A stretch of DNA of 64,000 bases. Origin: Euptelea pleiosperma. Taxonomy: Eukaryota; Streptophyta; Magnoliopsida; Ranunculales; Eupteleaceae. Position 1 is the first letter of the stretch. The number at the start of each line of letters is the position of its first letter. Made by a program: the position numbers and the translations under genes. The stretch spans positions 14,033,702 to 14,097,701 of the forward strand of contig CM068545.1 of the NCBI GenBank assembly GCA_035048495.1, in the 5' to 3' direction. The notes beneath the pieces were generated by a model. It did no database searches, was not told where the DNA came from, and was given only the letters and a program-made list of their open reading frames with translations. Shown piece after piece: positions 21,301 through 34,272 of the stretch.

Positions 21301-22724
21301 TTGGTGTGTCAGATCGGCCTACTTCCAACAAATAGAAGAAGATGTTCAGAAGCATGCAACATCAATCCTGGAGATGAAAGCTGCCATCAATTCATTCCAA
21401 ACAAAGGACATGGCCGAACTGCTTAAATTCCATCAGTACGTTGAACTCCATCTCGCGGACCTGACTGATGAAACCCAGGTCATTTTGACATGAGCTTGTT
21501 CCATTTAGTTCCAATCCATTTCAGTACCCTTAACATCTGTCCCTTTTAGCTCACAACCTTCAATTCTTCAAGAGCAGGTGCTAGCAAGGTTTGATGGTTT
21601 TCCTGCAAAGAAGCTGGAAACGTTAAGGACATCAGCGACACTGTACTCAAGGCTAGATGCAATAGCCACTAACCTTGGGAGCTGGAAGATAGAGACTCCT
21701 CTTGGCCGGCTACTCGACAAGGTTGAGTGCTACTTCAACAAGGTAAGAAAGCTTTGGTTTGTTCCAGCTGAACATGCTATTTTTTAATATAATATTATCA
21801 TCATCATCGTCACCATATTTCATCATTAATCAAAAGCACATACATACAGATAAAGGTAGAAGTGGATGCACTTGAACGAAGCAAAGACGAAGAATCTAAG
21901 AGATTTCAGAGTCACAACATCCATTTCGACTTCAATATACTAGTGCGAATCAAGGAATTGATGGTGGATGTTTCTTCCGGTTGCATGGAATTGGCTCTTA
22001 AGGTAGGACAACTAGAAGAGATGTTGCCTAAACTAGCAAGTTAGTTCTATGATACACTTCACAGCCTATGTTGCATTGATACAGGTATGGGTGTTGGAGT
22101 CCGACACGGGTGCGGAGTGACTGATTTGGTGAATCTTGAAAAATAGGATTTGGGACTCGGCAATATACTTTAAATAATGTGAAATGAAGTAATATTTTTT
22201 ATATAGTCAGGAGGATAATAGTGGATCATGTAATAGGATATCTTATGATTTGTATCATTTACTTATAGACAAGAGAGTACATGTTTGCTGCAAAGAAAAC
22301 TTCAACCCTAATAGGAGAGCTCATAACTTATGCTAAATGTCAGTTGGTACCTTGCGATAATGAAAGAAAAAAAAAAAGAATTCGGAAGTGTCGCACCAGA
22401 ATCTGTGTCGTATTGGACTCCGACACGTGTACTTTGCCCGTTTAGAAGAATCCATGCAACATAGCTCACAGTTCATTGAGATTACAATTGTTAACTCATG
22501 CCGTGGACATTTTGTTTTTTTTCCAGGAGAGAAGAGGAGCTGAGGCAGCCAACAGAGGAACTGGGTCCAAGACTGACAGCCAATCGAAGGCGTGTGCTAA
22601 GATGCTTTGGAGGGCTTTTCAGCTGGCATTCCGGGTCTATTCCTTCGCGGGAGGACAAGATGATCGTGCTGACAGGTTGACCAGGGAATTAGCTCACGAA
22701 ATAGAGACCGATCCTCAGCACTAG
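18372..22724 (+). CDS. At4g04980-like polyproline protein (nine exons)
   Basis: Exons: 18372-18431, 19306-19482, 19592-19687, 19777-19903, 19989-21192, 21313-21478, 21578-21742, 21850-22002, 22527-22724. All junctions are GT-AG and phases agree across the chain, giving 781 aa. N-terminal part: MMELQKKILSFRDIIDLPP (exon 2) and TVEDLHKLYPKIVP (exon 3). Exon 5 holds a charged linker and, at about residues 360-490, repeated PPPPPPM blocks separated by LPPNASAA and SLAKGSA, like profilin-binding formin FH1 tracts. The C-terminal part is helical and conserved: SAYFQQIEEDVQKHATSILE, RIKELMVDVSSGCMELALK, then MLWRAFQLAFRVYSFAGGQD and a DDRADRLTRELAHEIE end. This matches the uncharacterised Arabidopsis At4g04980/At1g61080 family, distantly akin to CHUP1-type actin-linked proteins. 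The function is unknown. Exon 1 is the least certain, since a further small exon could be missed in the 874-bp first intron. Confidence 0.82.
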
Positions 22725-23930
22725 TTCTATAAACTATTTATATCCTCCACCAAAACATAGTATCCCTCATACTTGAACCAATATAGTGTGCGATCAGAAC
22801 TATTTGACCATGTTGAAGCAACTTTTGGCAAGTGCATTGCATGGTACGACTTTTTTTCGAGTTAATCACTCAAGCGAGGACCAGTATGCAACTATGCTAG
22901 TGAATTATGAACTTATCAAAAAAATAAAAATTATGAGCTTAATAACGCAAGGACTTAGCGTTGCTTTAAAAATTATCAGTAAGGGGACTCTGTGGAGCGC
23001 ATAAAAGCTAAGCTCTAGCTCCCCACTGCTCCAGTTCATGTTCTATTTCAATGTTTATATTTTATTAAGTAATGGATTGTGTGATTTCAAGATACTGACT
23101 CTCATACTATACGAAATATTATTGATGGACCTTGCTTCTTGAACTTGATATGGGATTAGATCTTATTCGATTAGCTAAAGTGTTGGATATCTCACTGTCT
23201 TTCCAAAAAAATTGTCTGCTTCACACATACAATTTGTTCGTTCGGAATATAAATTGACTATGATTTATGCTCAGTGCAGATGCAGACAAAGAATGTCATT
23301 CGCTCATTCCTCCTAAGAAGTATCTATGATTTTTATGCAACGCTACGTAAAGTTGTAATCAACTAGAGGAACCAAATGCAGACGAACCTATGATTTTCTT
23401 TAGTACGAGATTTCTCAGGAACATACAAACAAACACCTAGAATGCTTTCTCTAAAATTTCCATATTTATTTCATTTCAGAACAAAATCCCTTACAAGTTT
23501 CTTCTGAAGTTGCTCTAATATCTTCCGCTTGCCATGCAACGTATGCCCATGGGCCATGATACCAGATGCAGGGAACTGCTGAACAAATTGAGCACTCTGG
23601 AATCGGGATATATGTCTTTGGTAGAGAACATGTAAGTTATCAGGGAACTATTTTTTATACTTTTCTCGAGAGTTTTTGGCATTTGACGGAAATACCCCTC
23701 TCATTTAACATTTCACCTTGGACAGAAACATGTCGAGTATAATTTGGGGGTGTCAATATAAAATTCAGTTGTCGTGAACCGTCCGAGTTCTAGACCGTAG
23801 CTGGGTCGTGTCCGGAAGTGACTAGGCTTTTTTGCTTCATGGCCAAGGTCTATTACCCGAGAAATTTTTTGAAGCAGTGGCCAATCCCATGGCGCCACAA
23901 TCTGCTGTTCAAAATTTCAAATTTGAAAAA
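22725..23930. other. Intergenic downstream of the polyproline gene
   Basis: No gene recognised; AT-rich with no clear repeat boundaries. Confidence 0.45.
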
Positions 23931-24337
23931 GGGTCGTGATTTAACAAGGTATACCTGAGATCTTTTCATTTGCGGAACGGCATTTTTGATAGTCACCGCT
24001 GCCAACTGGGCCCACTAACCGCATGGATGTTTAGCCCACACCTTAGTAGGAATTCACAAAAAAAGATCAGATTGTTTGATGATTTGAAGCCGTTCGTTTT
24101 TGTACGAAAACAAATGCTTGCATTCAACGGCTATAAGAACGCCTTAGAAAGTACTAAAACGTGCTAAAATCTAATGGTTATAGATTACCAATCAGGGTGC
24201 TTTTTGGTGTGTATATCCACCAAGGGGTGGGATAAACATCCATGCCGTCAGTGGGCCCAGATGACAGCTGTGAGTAACAAAAATCGTGGTTCCCCATTTC
24301 AAATAGTTTCGGGCATACCTTGTTACGCTCTTTTTCC
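23931..24337. mobile_element. MITE, GGGTCGTGATGTAAC family
   Basis: Left end GGGTCGTGATTTAACAAGGT, right end ACCTTGTTACGCTCTTTTTCC; arms contain CACCGCTGCCAACTGGGCCC and the common module. Flanks TTTGAAAAA and TTTCAAAAA match at 8 of 9. Confidence 0.8.
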
Positions 24338-24397
24338 TTTCAAAAAGCATTTCTAGGTTTGTACGAAGCAACAGCCGATTGTGACAAGCAACATCAA

Positions 24398-25218
24398 GGG
24401 TAAAACTTCTATCACAGCGTTCTGGGCTGTTCTTTGATACCGACTTCGGTATCAAATTTTTGATGCCGAAGTCCCTCAATTTGCCACGTAGCAGACTCTT
24501 TCGGGCCCACTGACTCCATGAATAATTGGCCCACATCTTGGTGGACCCACACACCAAAAATCAGCGTGATTGGTGATTTTTAGCCGTAGGATTTGAGCAC
24601 TTTTCATCATGGGCTCTATGAATAGGCCTATGAGATGGTTCTAAGCCCATAATTAAAAATACTCAAATCCAATGGCTAGGAATCACTAATCATACTGATT
24701 TTTAGTGTGTGGGTCCAACAAGATGTGGGCATATTCATGGAGTCAGTGCGCCCTAAAAAGTCTAATACGTGGCAAATTGAGGACTTCGGCATCAAAATTT
24801 TGATACCGACGTCGGTAGCATAGATTTTTCCCAGCGTTCTGACTGATACTTCTGTCACAATGCAAAAGCAGACCACGTGGAACACTCTTAGTGGGCAATG
24901 ACCGTATGGATGTTTGGGAAGTCCCTCAGTGCACCTGTAAGCGAAAAATAAGCCTGGTTAGGGATTTACAACCTTTGGATCTTTGCACCCAAATATCGCT
25001 CAATAATGCTCGAATACTTACCGTTAAAATTAACCCATGAAAATAACTTCAATCGAATCGCTTAGAAATCACTAATCTGGCTGATGTTTGTTTTAAAGGT
25101 CCACTAAGGGACTGCCCAAACATCCATACGGTCAGCGTCCACTAAGTGTGTTCCACCTGTCCTGTATTTGCAATGTGACAGAAGCATCTGTCAGAACGCT
25201 GTGATAGAAGTTTTACTC
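24398..25218. mobile_element. MITE, GAGTAAAACTTC family, with nested element
   Basis: Left GGGTAAAACTTCTATCACAG and right CTGTGATAGAAGTTTTACTC are inverted. The inner arms carry the common module (25080-25140 and 24885-24935). Flanks CAACATCAA and AAACATCAC match at 7 of 9. A second element at 24425-24832 is inserted in the left end. Confidence 0.75.
24425..24832. mobile_element. Nested MITE, GATACCGACTTCGG family
   Basis: Arms contain TGATACCGACTTCGGTATCA and GATGCCGAAGTCC with mirrored copies near 24780-24820, and the common module inside. A perfect 9-bp duplication, AGCGTTCTG, lies at 24416-24424 and 24833-24841. Confidence 0.85.
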
Positions 25219-25269
25219 AAACATCACTCAGTAAAGTTTTACTCCGGCTTTTCCGAATCGAGTTTTTTC

Positions 25270-25619
25270 GAGCAGGACTTGCCTGACCACCTGCAATATA
25301 AGACACGTGGCAATTTATTAGAGGACACTGACCGTATAGATGTTTGACCAATCTGTAAGTGGACCTATAACCAAAAATCAGCCTGGTTAGGGATTTCAAA
25401 CTGCTGGATCGTTATACGGAAATAATGGTAAATAATGCTCAAATTCCTACGGTTAATATCAACCAACGAAAATGACTTCAACTAACGATTAGAAATCACT
25501 GATCAGGTTGATTTTTGGTTTGTAGGTCCACCTAGGGATTGGCCAAACATCTATACGGTCAGTGTCCTCTAAGAGATTCCACGTGGCTTATATTGTGGGT
25601 GGTCAGGCAAGTCTTGCTC
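25270..25619. mobile_element. MITE, GAGCAAGACTTGCC family
   Basis: Left GAGCAGGACTTGCCTGACCA, right TGGTCAGGCAAGTCTTGCTC. Flanks AGTTTTTTC and AGTTTTTTG match at 8 of 9. Each arm has an ACACGTGGC or CCACGTGGC box. Confidence 0.85.
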
Positions 25620-25725
25620 AGTTTTTTGGGTTTTAATTAAAACGGGTCAGATGTAATAAGCTGTAGCTAAAACTTTTGTAACGTCAGTAAAGTTTTACTC
25701 CGTCTTTTCCAAATTGAGTTTTTGG

Positions 25726-26050
25726 TTTGAGCTAGCACCATTTTTGTAACTCACCGCTGCCATCTGAGTCCACTGACCGCAATGGATGTTTAGCCCACCC
25801 TATGGTGGATATACATACCAAAAGTCACCATGATTAATAATCTCTAGCCATTAGATTTTAGTACTTTTTAAGGCGTAATTCTGGCTGTTGGATTCAACAT
25901 TTGTTTTGAGTATTAAAATTAACCAAGGCTAAAAGTCATCAAACAAGCTGAATTTTGGTATCAATGTCTACCAAGGGTGGGCCAAACATCCATGCGGTCA
26001 GTGGGCCCAGATGGGCAGCGGTGAGTTACAAAAATGGTGCTAGCTCAAAT
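25726..26050. mobile_element. MITE with TTGAGCTAGCACC ends
   Basis: Left TTGAGCTAGCACCATTTTTG mirrors right CAAAAATGGTGCTAGCTCAA; the inner parts share CTCACCGCTGCCATCTG and the common module. It lies about 300 bases downstream of the PPO stop codon at 26354. No clean target duplication. Confidence 0.75.
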
Positions 26051-26353
26051 CATGCTATTTTTGGTGAATAAGTCCAAACCTTTGATACTTTGATATCGAG
26101 AGTCGAGAGAGCAAACTTTTTCCAGTGCAAACACACAAAGAAAAACGAGAAAACACATAAGATTTATATGATAAGCTAAAGCGTGGGATGGCTCGGACAT
26201 CATTTCCTTACATAAAGCATCTAACCACCATGGTGAAGGTCTGGCGTTTAGATTCTTAGACACACACAGAACAACTACACTACGTGGAGCAAAGTGAACT
26301 CCTTATTACCCGTACATAAGTGAGAGCAGAGACGAGCTTCAAAGACATATATA

Positions 26354-28387
26354 CTAATGTGTCTTAAACAGTTCAATGCGAACCCCTCCGACGGACACAT
26401 CTCCATCTTGAGGAACCAACGTAACCACTATCTTGTCTTCATCTTCAGCATGAATATCCTCCAGCAAATCCGTTATTCCCAGCTTGAGGGATGTTTTCTT
26501 TGGTTTTTTGTTCGCCTTAACAGCATGTGCATGGGGCAGTTTGTCATAGCTCCCAGCATACTGCCCGTAATGCTCAGATGATTTCGCTACGTAAACATCG
26601 AACCTAATGGGCCCATCTCGTTTAATCTCAATGTCGTCGATAATAAGGATCTCCACCTCTTCTTCTTTCTCAGATATGCTGCGAGATTTTTTGGGCCTAA
26701 TGACCGAGGCCCTTAGATTAGAGTCGAGCGCCCGCGGCTCAGAACCGAACGCTGTAATGGCTTCCTTTAAAAGAGGCTCGTCTTCAATATGTGAAGGGCG
26801 CATCAGGTCGCACCTAGAGCGCTCCGGGTTCCACCAAGGAATCGGCACATCATCGTAAGTGAACCTGAGTCTTTTTGCATCAAGGGAGTCGCGTACCTGT
26901 CCTCCAATAAACGTGACAATAGATTCATTATTGAAATCCAACTCCATATATGAATAATAGTCACTGGCACAACACCACGATCTTGACCAGACCATATGAT
27001 CATCAGATGTGTCTCCTACTTACACTGATCAGCACCTGAAATTAATCAGGTGCTGTGCTCATCAAATCTAGTAAGTGGTCATCCCATAACCATCCATTAA
27101 AATGGAAAGGCGATGTAACAGACAACAATCACAGCAAGAGGGGAAGGTAGATAAGTAGATAGAGGTGCTCACCTTGACCCTGACGAGCTGGCGGTTCTCA
27201 TCGTAGAAGTGGAAGCTAGCGTTGAGCCAGTCAGGATCGTTGAATTCAAGATTGTTATTTCGAAAGCCCCTGTAGAGGTGCCACAAGCGATCAACGTTGG
27301 CATGGTGGGAGAAGAAAATTGGATCCCTCGCTGCAGAATAGAAGTTCCCCATATCAAAGTTGGGAGAGCTATAAAGCCCGGTCCACTTGTGAACGGCATT
27401 GTGAATTGTTTCCGCAGTACCCGAGCTGTTTGGCGGGTCTTCTATCTCTTCTCCTGACCTCACTGCACTTCCCATGAAGGCCTCTGGCCAGTTTAGAGCG
27501 TCCCGATTAAATGCATTTCTCATCACACAGAGGTTATGCTGTATAGTGTTATAATTTTGTCCCTCATTTTTAAAGTTGTACGTTAAGTCCAACAAAGTCG
27601 GGGGGAAGTGATCGGTGTTGCGGTTCTCATCGTAGAGAGGCGACGATTTGTCTAGAAAGATATTTGGCATCCTCATACCATCCGGGAAATCGAAGTTCCA
27701 GAAAGGGAGAGCGAAGGTCTCATCCCCAATCAGCTTTCCGAGGATCCTTTCGTAGAAGTAGAGGTATAAGCGGTGAAACGGAAGGAAAAGCCAATTGGCA
27801 TGCACTTGGACCAGGTCGCCGTTGGACTTCCCTTCCTGGTCGTAGGCGCCTTGGCAATAGGCACAGTGGATCTTGGCCTGCTGCTTGAAACTCAATGGAT
27901 CATCCTCCCGGAGGGCTTTCATGCGGTCTAAGGCCTCTTTGTATTTGGCCAAATACTTCTCGTCTACCATGTGAGCTGCTTTTCTCACACGCAGGGGGCT
28001 AGAAGAGCTTGGGAACTTGAAGTCGACGATGTCACACGCTAAAGGTGGGCAACAATTCACCGCGCCGATACCATCTACATATCCATCATGGCATTTTAGT
28101 GGAGTTTGCACAGGAGCTCCGACAGCCTCATTGAGACGGCCAAGGTGAGTTGCACCATAAAGCCCACCCACGCCGAGTAGCACATTTCTCCTATCAAACA
28201 TCGGAGATCCTCCCCCGCCATTGACATTACCATCAGGGGTAGTTGCACCAGTAGTGCTCCCATTTTGTTGCTCTAACGACATATAAACCAACCGTTTGCT
28301 TGTTATAGAAGCAGTAGTGGTGGATGGTTTTGTTTTATTAGAATAGAAGGAGGTGGTTAGAAGTGGGAGGGACATCAGAGTTGCCAT
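26354..28387 (-). CDS. PPO: Polyphenol oxidase, chloroplast precursor (585 aa)
   Basis: Two exons on the minus strand: 28387-27173 (405 codons) and 26896-26354 (180 codons plus stop). The intron is 276 bp, phase 0, AAG|GTGAGC...ACAG|GTA. The product oxidises phenols to quinones with two coppers in the thylakoid lumen. Residues 1-60 form the transit peptide, RR 66-67 plus a hydrophobic run the Tat signal, cut near AVGAP (88-92). Tyrosinase domain: CuA His 174, 196, 205 with HCAYC (likely thioether Cys 178); CuB His 329, 333, 362 in HNAVHKW and FFSHHANVDRLW. DWL domain from D386; KFDV domain with RFDV at 503-506. Asn follows the first CuB His, a position tied to monophenol activity in other plant PPOs. 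I start at the first ATG after the TATA box. All expected residues are present, so it should be active. Its 5' end is the template for the array behind it. Confidence 0.93.
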
Positions 28388-28454
28388 AGATACAGTGCAA
28401 CAGAGAGAGAGAGAGACAGAGAGCAGGGTGAGTTCCCCACCTGGGTAAGAGCAA

Positions 28455-28463
28455 CATATATAG
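28455..28463 (-). promoter_or_regulatory. TATA box of the 585-aa PPO
   Basis: Minus strand reads CTATATATG, about 70 bases before the ATG at 28387, leaving a leader of about 40 bases. The same box is kept in the tandem copies at 31387-31395, 34340-34348 and 37293-37301. Confidence 0.75.
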
Positions 28464-31127
28464 AGGCCTCTCTCCAACCAAAAAAATTGGCCTTAATGGA
28501 AGACAGAGTCCGGATTGTGTACGCTACCCTTCTTTGCGTGCCATGTGTACCCTAAAGATAGAAAACTCTACATCCTACACTTGTTTCTTTAAGAGTTAAG
28601 AGTGTTGATGGAGAGAAAGTTAATAGAAGGTTGAGGGAGTATTAAAAGAGAAACAAGGAAGTTAAAAGAGTCTTTAGAGTTAGGAGAGAGAGTTGAGAGA
28701 AGTTGTGGAAGTTGTCATTAAAAAAGAGAAGGTTGAAGGAATGAGATTAAGATTTAAAGGGGAGTGTAAATTAGGTATTTATCAAGTAGGCAATAGAAGA
28801 GGAAGGGGGGCCAGTAGTACCAAGCTTTGTTGAGTGGTATCTTGGCTCAACGGCCTTACCCTAAGGGCTTGAAATTAATAGAAAGTTCTCATTTTAGGTT
28901 TCCAAAGGGTTGGGCTGAGCCTCCTTACAAGAGGGCCGAATTGACACTCCTACATACATTGCACGAGTCCGAGTAGAACATTTCTGACGGATGTTGGACC
29001 ACAATGAGTCACGTGGCAACGTGGCACACTCTTAGAGACCGTCAACCCTATGGATGTTTGGTCCATCCCTAGGTGAACTTACATACCAAAACCCAGCCTA
29101 ATTAGTAATTTTAAACATTTGGATCGTTGTAACCAAATAATGCTCAAATTCCTTGGTGAAAAATCAACGCAAGAAAATGAATCCAGTCCAACGCTTAGAA
29201 ATCACTAATCAGGCTAAGTTTTGATCTGTATATCCACCTAAGGTTGGGCCAAACATCTATATGGTCAATTCTCTAAGAGTGAGTTAGGTCGCTCATACTG
29301 TGACGGACATCCGTCAACAAAGTTTTAATTACTGCGATCCACAAGTCCAATAAATTGTTAAACTTTTTTGAGACCACTGGCCGTGTGGATGATTGACCCA
29401 TCCCTAGCTGGACCTACAAACAAAAAAATCAGCGGATTGGTGATTTATAGCCATTGGATCTAAGTACAGGCTAAAATTCAACCCATGGTAATGATAGAGA
29501 GAGAAATATATGATATATTTTCTACTATTAGAAAAGTGCCACGTGGAAGATTCTTAGATATCAATGATCCTGCTGATGTTTGAACCAATCCTAGGCGAGC
29601 ATGCAGCCCAAAAATTAGCGTAATTGGTGATTTCTAGGCATTGGATCTGAGTACCCCCAAAATAATGTTCGAATTACATGGCTGAAAATCAATCGATGAA
29701 AAAGACTAAAATCCAATGGTTAGAAATCACCAATCCAGCTGATTTTTGGTCACTAACATTAGTGACCCATGCCAATCACTGACACCTTCCATGTGATACA
29801 TTGCCCTCAAACCCAACTTACGAGTAAAACTTTGTTGACCGACCACAATATATGCCACGAGCTAGACACACTGTTAACGGATATGCCGGCTGTATGGATG
29901 TGCGTCCTATCCATGGTTAAAATGAACCCATGAAAATGACTCCAATCCAATGCTTAGAAATCATTAATCAGGCTAATTTAGGTTCACCTAGGCTTGGGCC
30001 AAACATCCATACCGTCAGAAATCTCTAAGAATAATGCACGTGGCTCCAATTGTGGCCGTTTAGTAAAGTTTTTCTCCCCACTTAACCCGAATTAAAGGTT
30101 GTTTATATTTTATATTGTCAAAATTTGTTTAATTCTCTTGAATATTCTCAATTAAAGTGTTTTTCTATATTCTTTATTGATCGTTAATTGGATTCAACAT
30201 ATCCACACAATTATTGCATCGTGGATTGTGTTACTCTTGAATCCAATGGTCAATGGCCTCAAAACCGGCACATATTTTTGTCCGGTTATCCGTGGGATAG
30301 AATTTTCCAAAGAGTTGTTATAACTATAAGGTCACTGTTGGTTTGACTAAAACGAGCATTGTGGAACCCGCATGGGAGAGCCCCAAGGGATGATTTTTTT
30401 TGGAGAGTTTGGCTTGCCTCACCCATTTGGTTGAGGAGATGCATCAACCCCGTATCATGGTCTGACACGTGGAGGGAAAGACAAGGGCTACCTCTAGAGT
30501 AGGTTGCGTCTACAAAATCTTACTTTTTTAATTTTTTCTTTATTTTAATAGTTTATTTTCTCTCTCCACTATATTAATGTCAACAAACAATACTTTCCTT
30601 TATTTACTCCCACGCCATTAACATAGTAGAAGTAGAACTTTGAAAACGGACGTTAACGACGGACAACATATGATCCACGTGGCACGCTCTTAGAGGCCAC
30701 TGACTGTATGGATGTTGGACCCATCCCTAGATGGACAAACATACCAAAATTCAACCTGATTAGTGATTTATAGCCGTTGGATTAGAATCTGGTCTTTTTT
30801 ATCCTTTATGTTTACTTTAACCATGGGATTTCGGATTTCGAACATTATTTGGGTACTCAGATCCAACGATTGGAAATTACCAATCAGGCTGCATTTTAGT
30901 ATGTTGGTCCATCTAATGATGGGCCAAACATCCATACGGTCAGTGGCGTCTAAGAATGTCCCATGTGGCTCATACTGTGGTCCATCCTCGTTCATCGTCA
31001 AAGTTCAAGTAAACCTTCGCTAACATTGGGCTGTGAGTGAAGCCAATCACAGCCCACAATATGAACCACATGACACACTCTTAGTGGATGCTGACCATAT
31101 GGATGTTTGGCCAATCCCTAGGTGGAC

Positions 31128-31319
31128 CTACAAACCAAAAATAAATCTGAACAGTGATTTCAAAGCGTTGGTAGTTGCACCAATAGGGCTCCTATTTCGT
31201 TGCTTTAACGACATATAAACCAACCGTTTGCTTGTTATAGTAGCAGTAGTGGTGGATGGCTTTGTTTTATTAGAATAGAAGGAGATGGTCAGAAGTGGGA
31301 GGGACATCAAAGTCGCCAT
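31128..31319 (-). pseudogene. Truncated PPO 5' end, array unit 2
   Basis: ATG at 31319 opens MATLMSLPLLTISFYSN..., matching residues 1-50 of the 585-aa PPO as far as 31170. It then runs into MITE sequence (13 foreign residues) and stops at 31128. It has a TATA box and leader but no Tat signal or enzyme domain. If expressed it would yield a 63-aa transit-peptide-like product. Confidence 0.85.
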
Positions 31320-34113
31320 AACTACAGTGCTACAGAGAGAGAGAGAAACAGAGAGCAGGTTGAGTTTCCCACCTGGGTAAGAGCAACATATATAGAGGCC
31401 TCTCTCCAACCAAAATAATTGGCCCTAATGGAAGACAGAGTCCGGATTGTGTACGCCACCGCTCTTTGCGTGCCATGTGTACCCTAAAGATTGAAAACTC
31501 TACATCCTACACTTGTTTCTTTAAGAGTTAAGAGTGTTACTGGAGAAAAGTTAATAGAAGGTTGAGGGAGTATTAAAAGAGAAACAAGGAAGTTAAAAGA
31601 GTCTTCAGAGTTAGGAGAGAGAGTTGAGAGAAGTTGTCATTAAAAAAGAAAAGGTTGAAGGAAAGAGATTAAGATTTAAAGGGGAGTGTAAATTAGACAT
31701 TTATCAAGTAGGCAATAGAATAGGAAGGGAGGCCAGTAGTACCAAGCTTTATTGAGCGGTATCTTTGCTCAACCTTTATTTCTGAGGGCCTTACATATTT
31801 GGGCCCAGCTAGCCCGACCCTAAGGGCTTGAAATTAATAGAAAGCTCTCATTTTAGGTTTCCAAAGGGTTGGGCTGAGCCTCCTACAAGAGGGCCAAATT
31901 GACACTCCTACATACATTGCACAAGTCTGAGTAGAACTTTGCTATAGATGTTGGACCACAATGAGTCACGTGCCAACGTGGCACACTCTTAATGACCCCC
32001 AACCCTATAGATGTTTGGTCCATCCCTAAGTGAACTTACATACCAAAACCCAGCCTAATTAGTAATTTTAAACCTTTGGATCGTTGTAACCAAATAATGC
32101 TCAAATTCCTTGGTGAAAAATCAACGCATGAAAATGAATCCAGTCCAATGCTTAGACATCACTAATCAGGCTAAGTTTTGATCTGTATATCCACCTAAGG
32201 TTGAACCAAACATCTATATGGTCAATTCTCTAAGAGTGAGTTAGGTAGCTCACTGTGACGGACATCCGTCAGCAAAATTTTAATTACTCCGATCCACAAG
32301 TCCAATAAATTGTTAAACTTTTTTGAGACCACTGGCCGTGTGGATGATTGACCCATCCCTAGCTGGACCTACAAACGAAAAAAATCAGCCGGATTGGTGA
32401 TTTATAGCCATTGGATCTAAGTACAGGCTAAAATTCAACCCATGGTAATGATAGAGAGAGAAATATATGATATATTTTCTACTATTAGAAAAGTGCCACA
32501 TGGAAGATTCTTAGATATCAATGATCCTGCTGATGTTTGAACCAATTCTAGGCGAGCATGCAGCCCAAAAATTAGCGTAATTGGTGATTTCTAGGCATTG
32601 GATCTGAGTACCCCCAAAATAATGTTCGAATTACATGGTTGAAAATCAATCGATGAAAAGACTAAAATCCAATGGTTAGAAATCACCAATCCAGCTGATT
32701 TTTGGTCACTAACATTAGTGACCCATGCCAATCACTGACACCTTCCATATGATACATTGCTCTCAAACCCAACTTACGAGTAAAACTTTGTTGACCGACC
32801 ACAATATATGCCACGAGCTAGACACACTGTTAACGGATATGCTGGCTGTATGGATGTGTGTCCTATCCATGGTTAAAATGAACCCATGAAAATGACTCCA
32901 ATCCAATGCTTAGAAATCATTAATCAGGCTAATTTAGGTCCACCTAGGCTTGGGCCAAACATCCATACCGTCAGAAATCTCTAAGAATAATGCACGTGGC
33001 TCTAATTGTGGCCGCTTAGTAAAGTTTTGCTCCCCACTTAACCCGAATTAAAGGTTGTTTATATTTTATATTGTCAAAATTTGTTGAATTCTCTTGAATA
33101 TTCTCAATTAAAGTGTTTTTCTATATTCTTTATTGATCGTTAATTGGATACATATCCACACAATTATTACATCGTGGATTGTGTTACTCTTGAATCCAAT
33201 GGTCAATGGCCTCAAAACCGGCACATATTTTTGTCCGGTTATCCGTGGGATAGAATTTTCCAAAGAGTTGTTATAACTATAAGGTCACTGTTGGTTTGAC
33301 TAAAACGAGCATTGTGGAACCCGCATGGGAGAGCCCCAAGGGATGATTTTTTTTGGTGAGTTTGGCTTGCCTCACCCATTTGGTTGAGGAGATGCCTCAA
33401 CCCCCTATCATGGTCTGACACGTGGAGGGAAGGACAAGGGCTACCTCTAGAGTAGGTTGCGTCTACAAAATCCTACTTTTTTAATTTTTTCTTTATTTTA
33501 ATAGTTTATTTTCTCTCTCCACTATATTAATGTCAACAAACAATACTTTCCTTTATTTACTCCCACGCCATTAACATAGTAGAAGTAGAACTTTGAAAAC
33601 GGACGTTAACGACGGACAACATATGATCCACGTGGCACGCTCTTAGAGGCCACTGACTGTATGGATGTTGGACCCATCCCTAGATGGACAAACATACCAA
33701 AATTCAACCTGATTAGTGATTTATAGCCGTTGGATTAGAATCTGGTCTTTTTTATCCTTTATGTTTACTTTATTCATGGGATTTCAGATTTTGAACATTA
33801 TTTGGGTACTCAGATCCAACGATTGGAAATTACCAATCAGGCTGCATTTTGGTATGTTGGTCCATCTAATGATGGGCCAAACATCCATACGGTCAGTGGC
33901 GTCTAAGAATGTCCCACGTGGCTCATACTGTGGTCCATCCTCGTTCATCGTCAAAGTTCAAGTAAACCTACGCTAACATTGGGCTGTGAGTGAAGCCAAT
34001 CACAGCCCACAATACGAACCACATGACACACTCTTAGTGGATGCTAACCGTATGGATGTTTGGCCAATCCCTAGGTGGACCTACAAACCAAAAATAAATC
34101 TGAATAGTGATTT

Positions 34114-34272
34114 CTAAGTGTTGGTAGTTGCACCAGTAGGGCTCCCATTTTGTTGCTGTAACGACATATAAACCAACCGTTTGCTTGTTATAGTAGAAGT
34201 AGTGGTGGATGGCTTTGTTTTATTAGAATAGAAGGAGGTGGTTAGAAGTGGTAGGGATATCAGAGTCGCCAT
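34114..34272 (-). pseudogene. Truncated PPO 5' end, array unit 3
   Basis: ATG at 34272 opens MATLISLPLLTTSFYSN...; PPO homology ends at 34123, and three codons later the frame stops. TATA box kept at 34340-34348. 52 residues, transit-peptide region only. Confidence 0.85.

Noticed and set aside
28387..28477. N-terminal extension of the 585-aa PPO and its truncated copies (frame running through the leader)
   Set aside because: It begins with a TTG at 28477 and runs through the TATA box; the conserved MATLMSLPLL start follows at the right distance.
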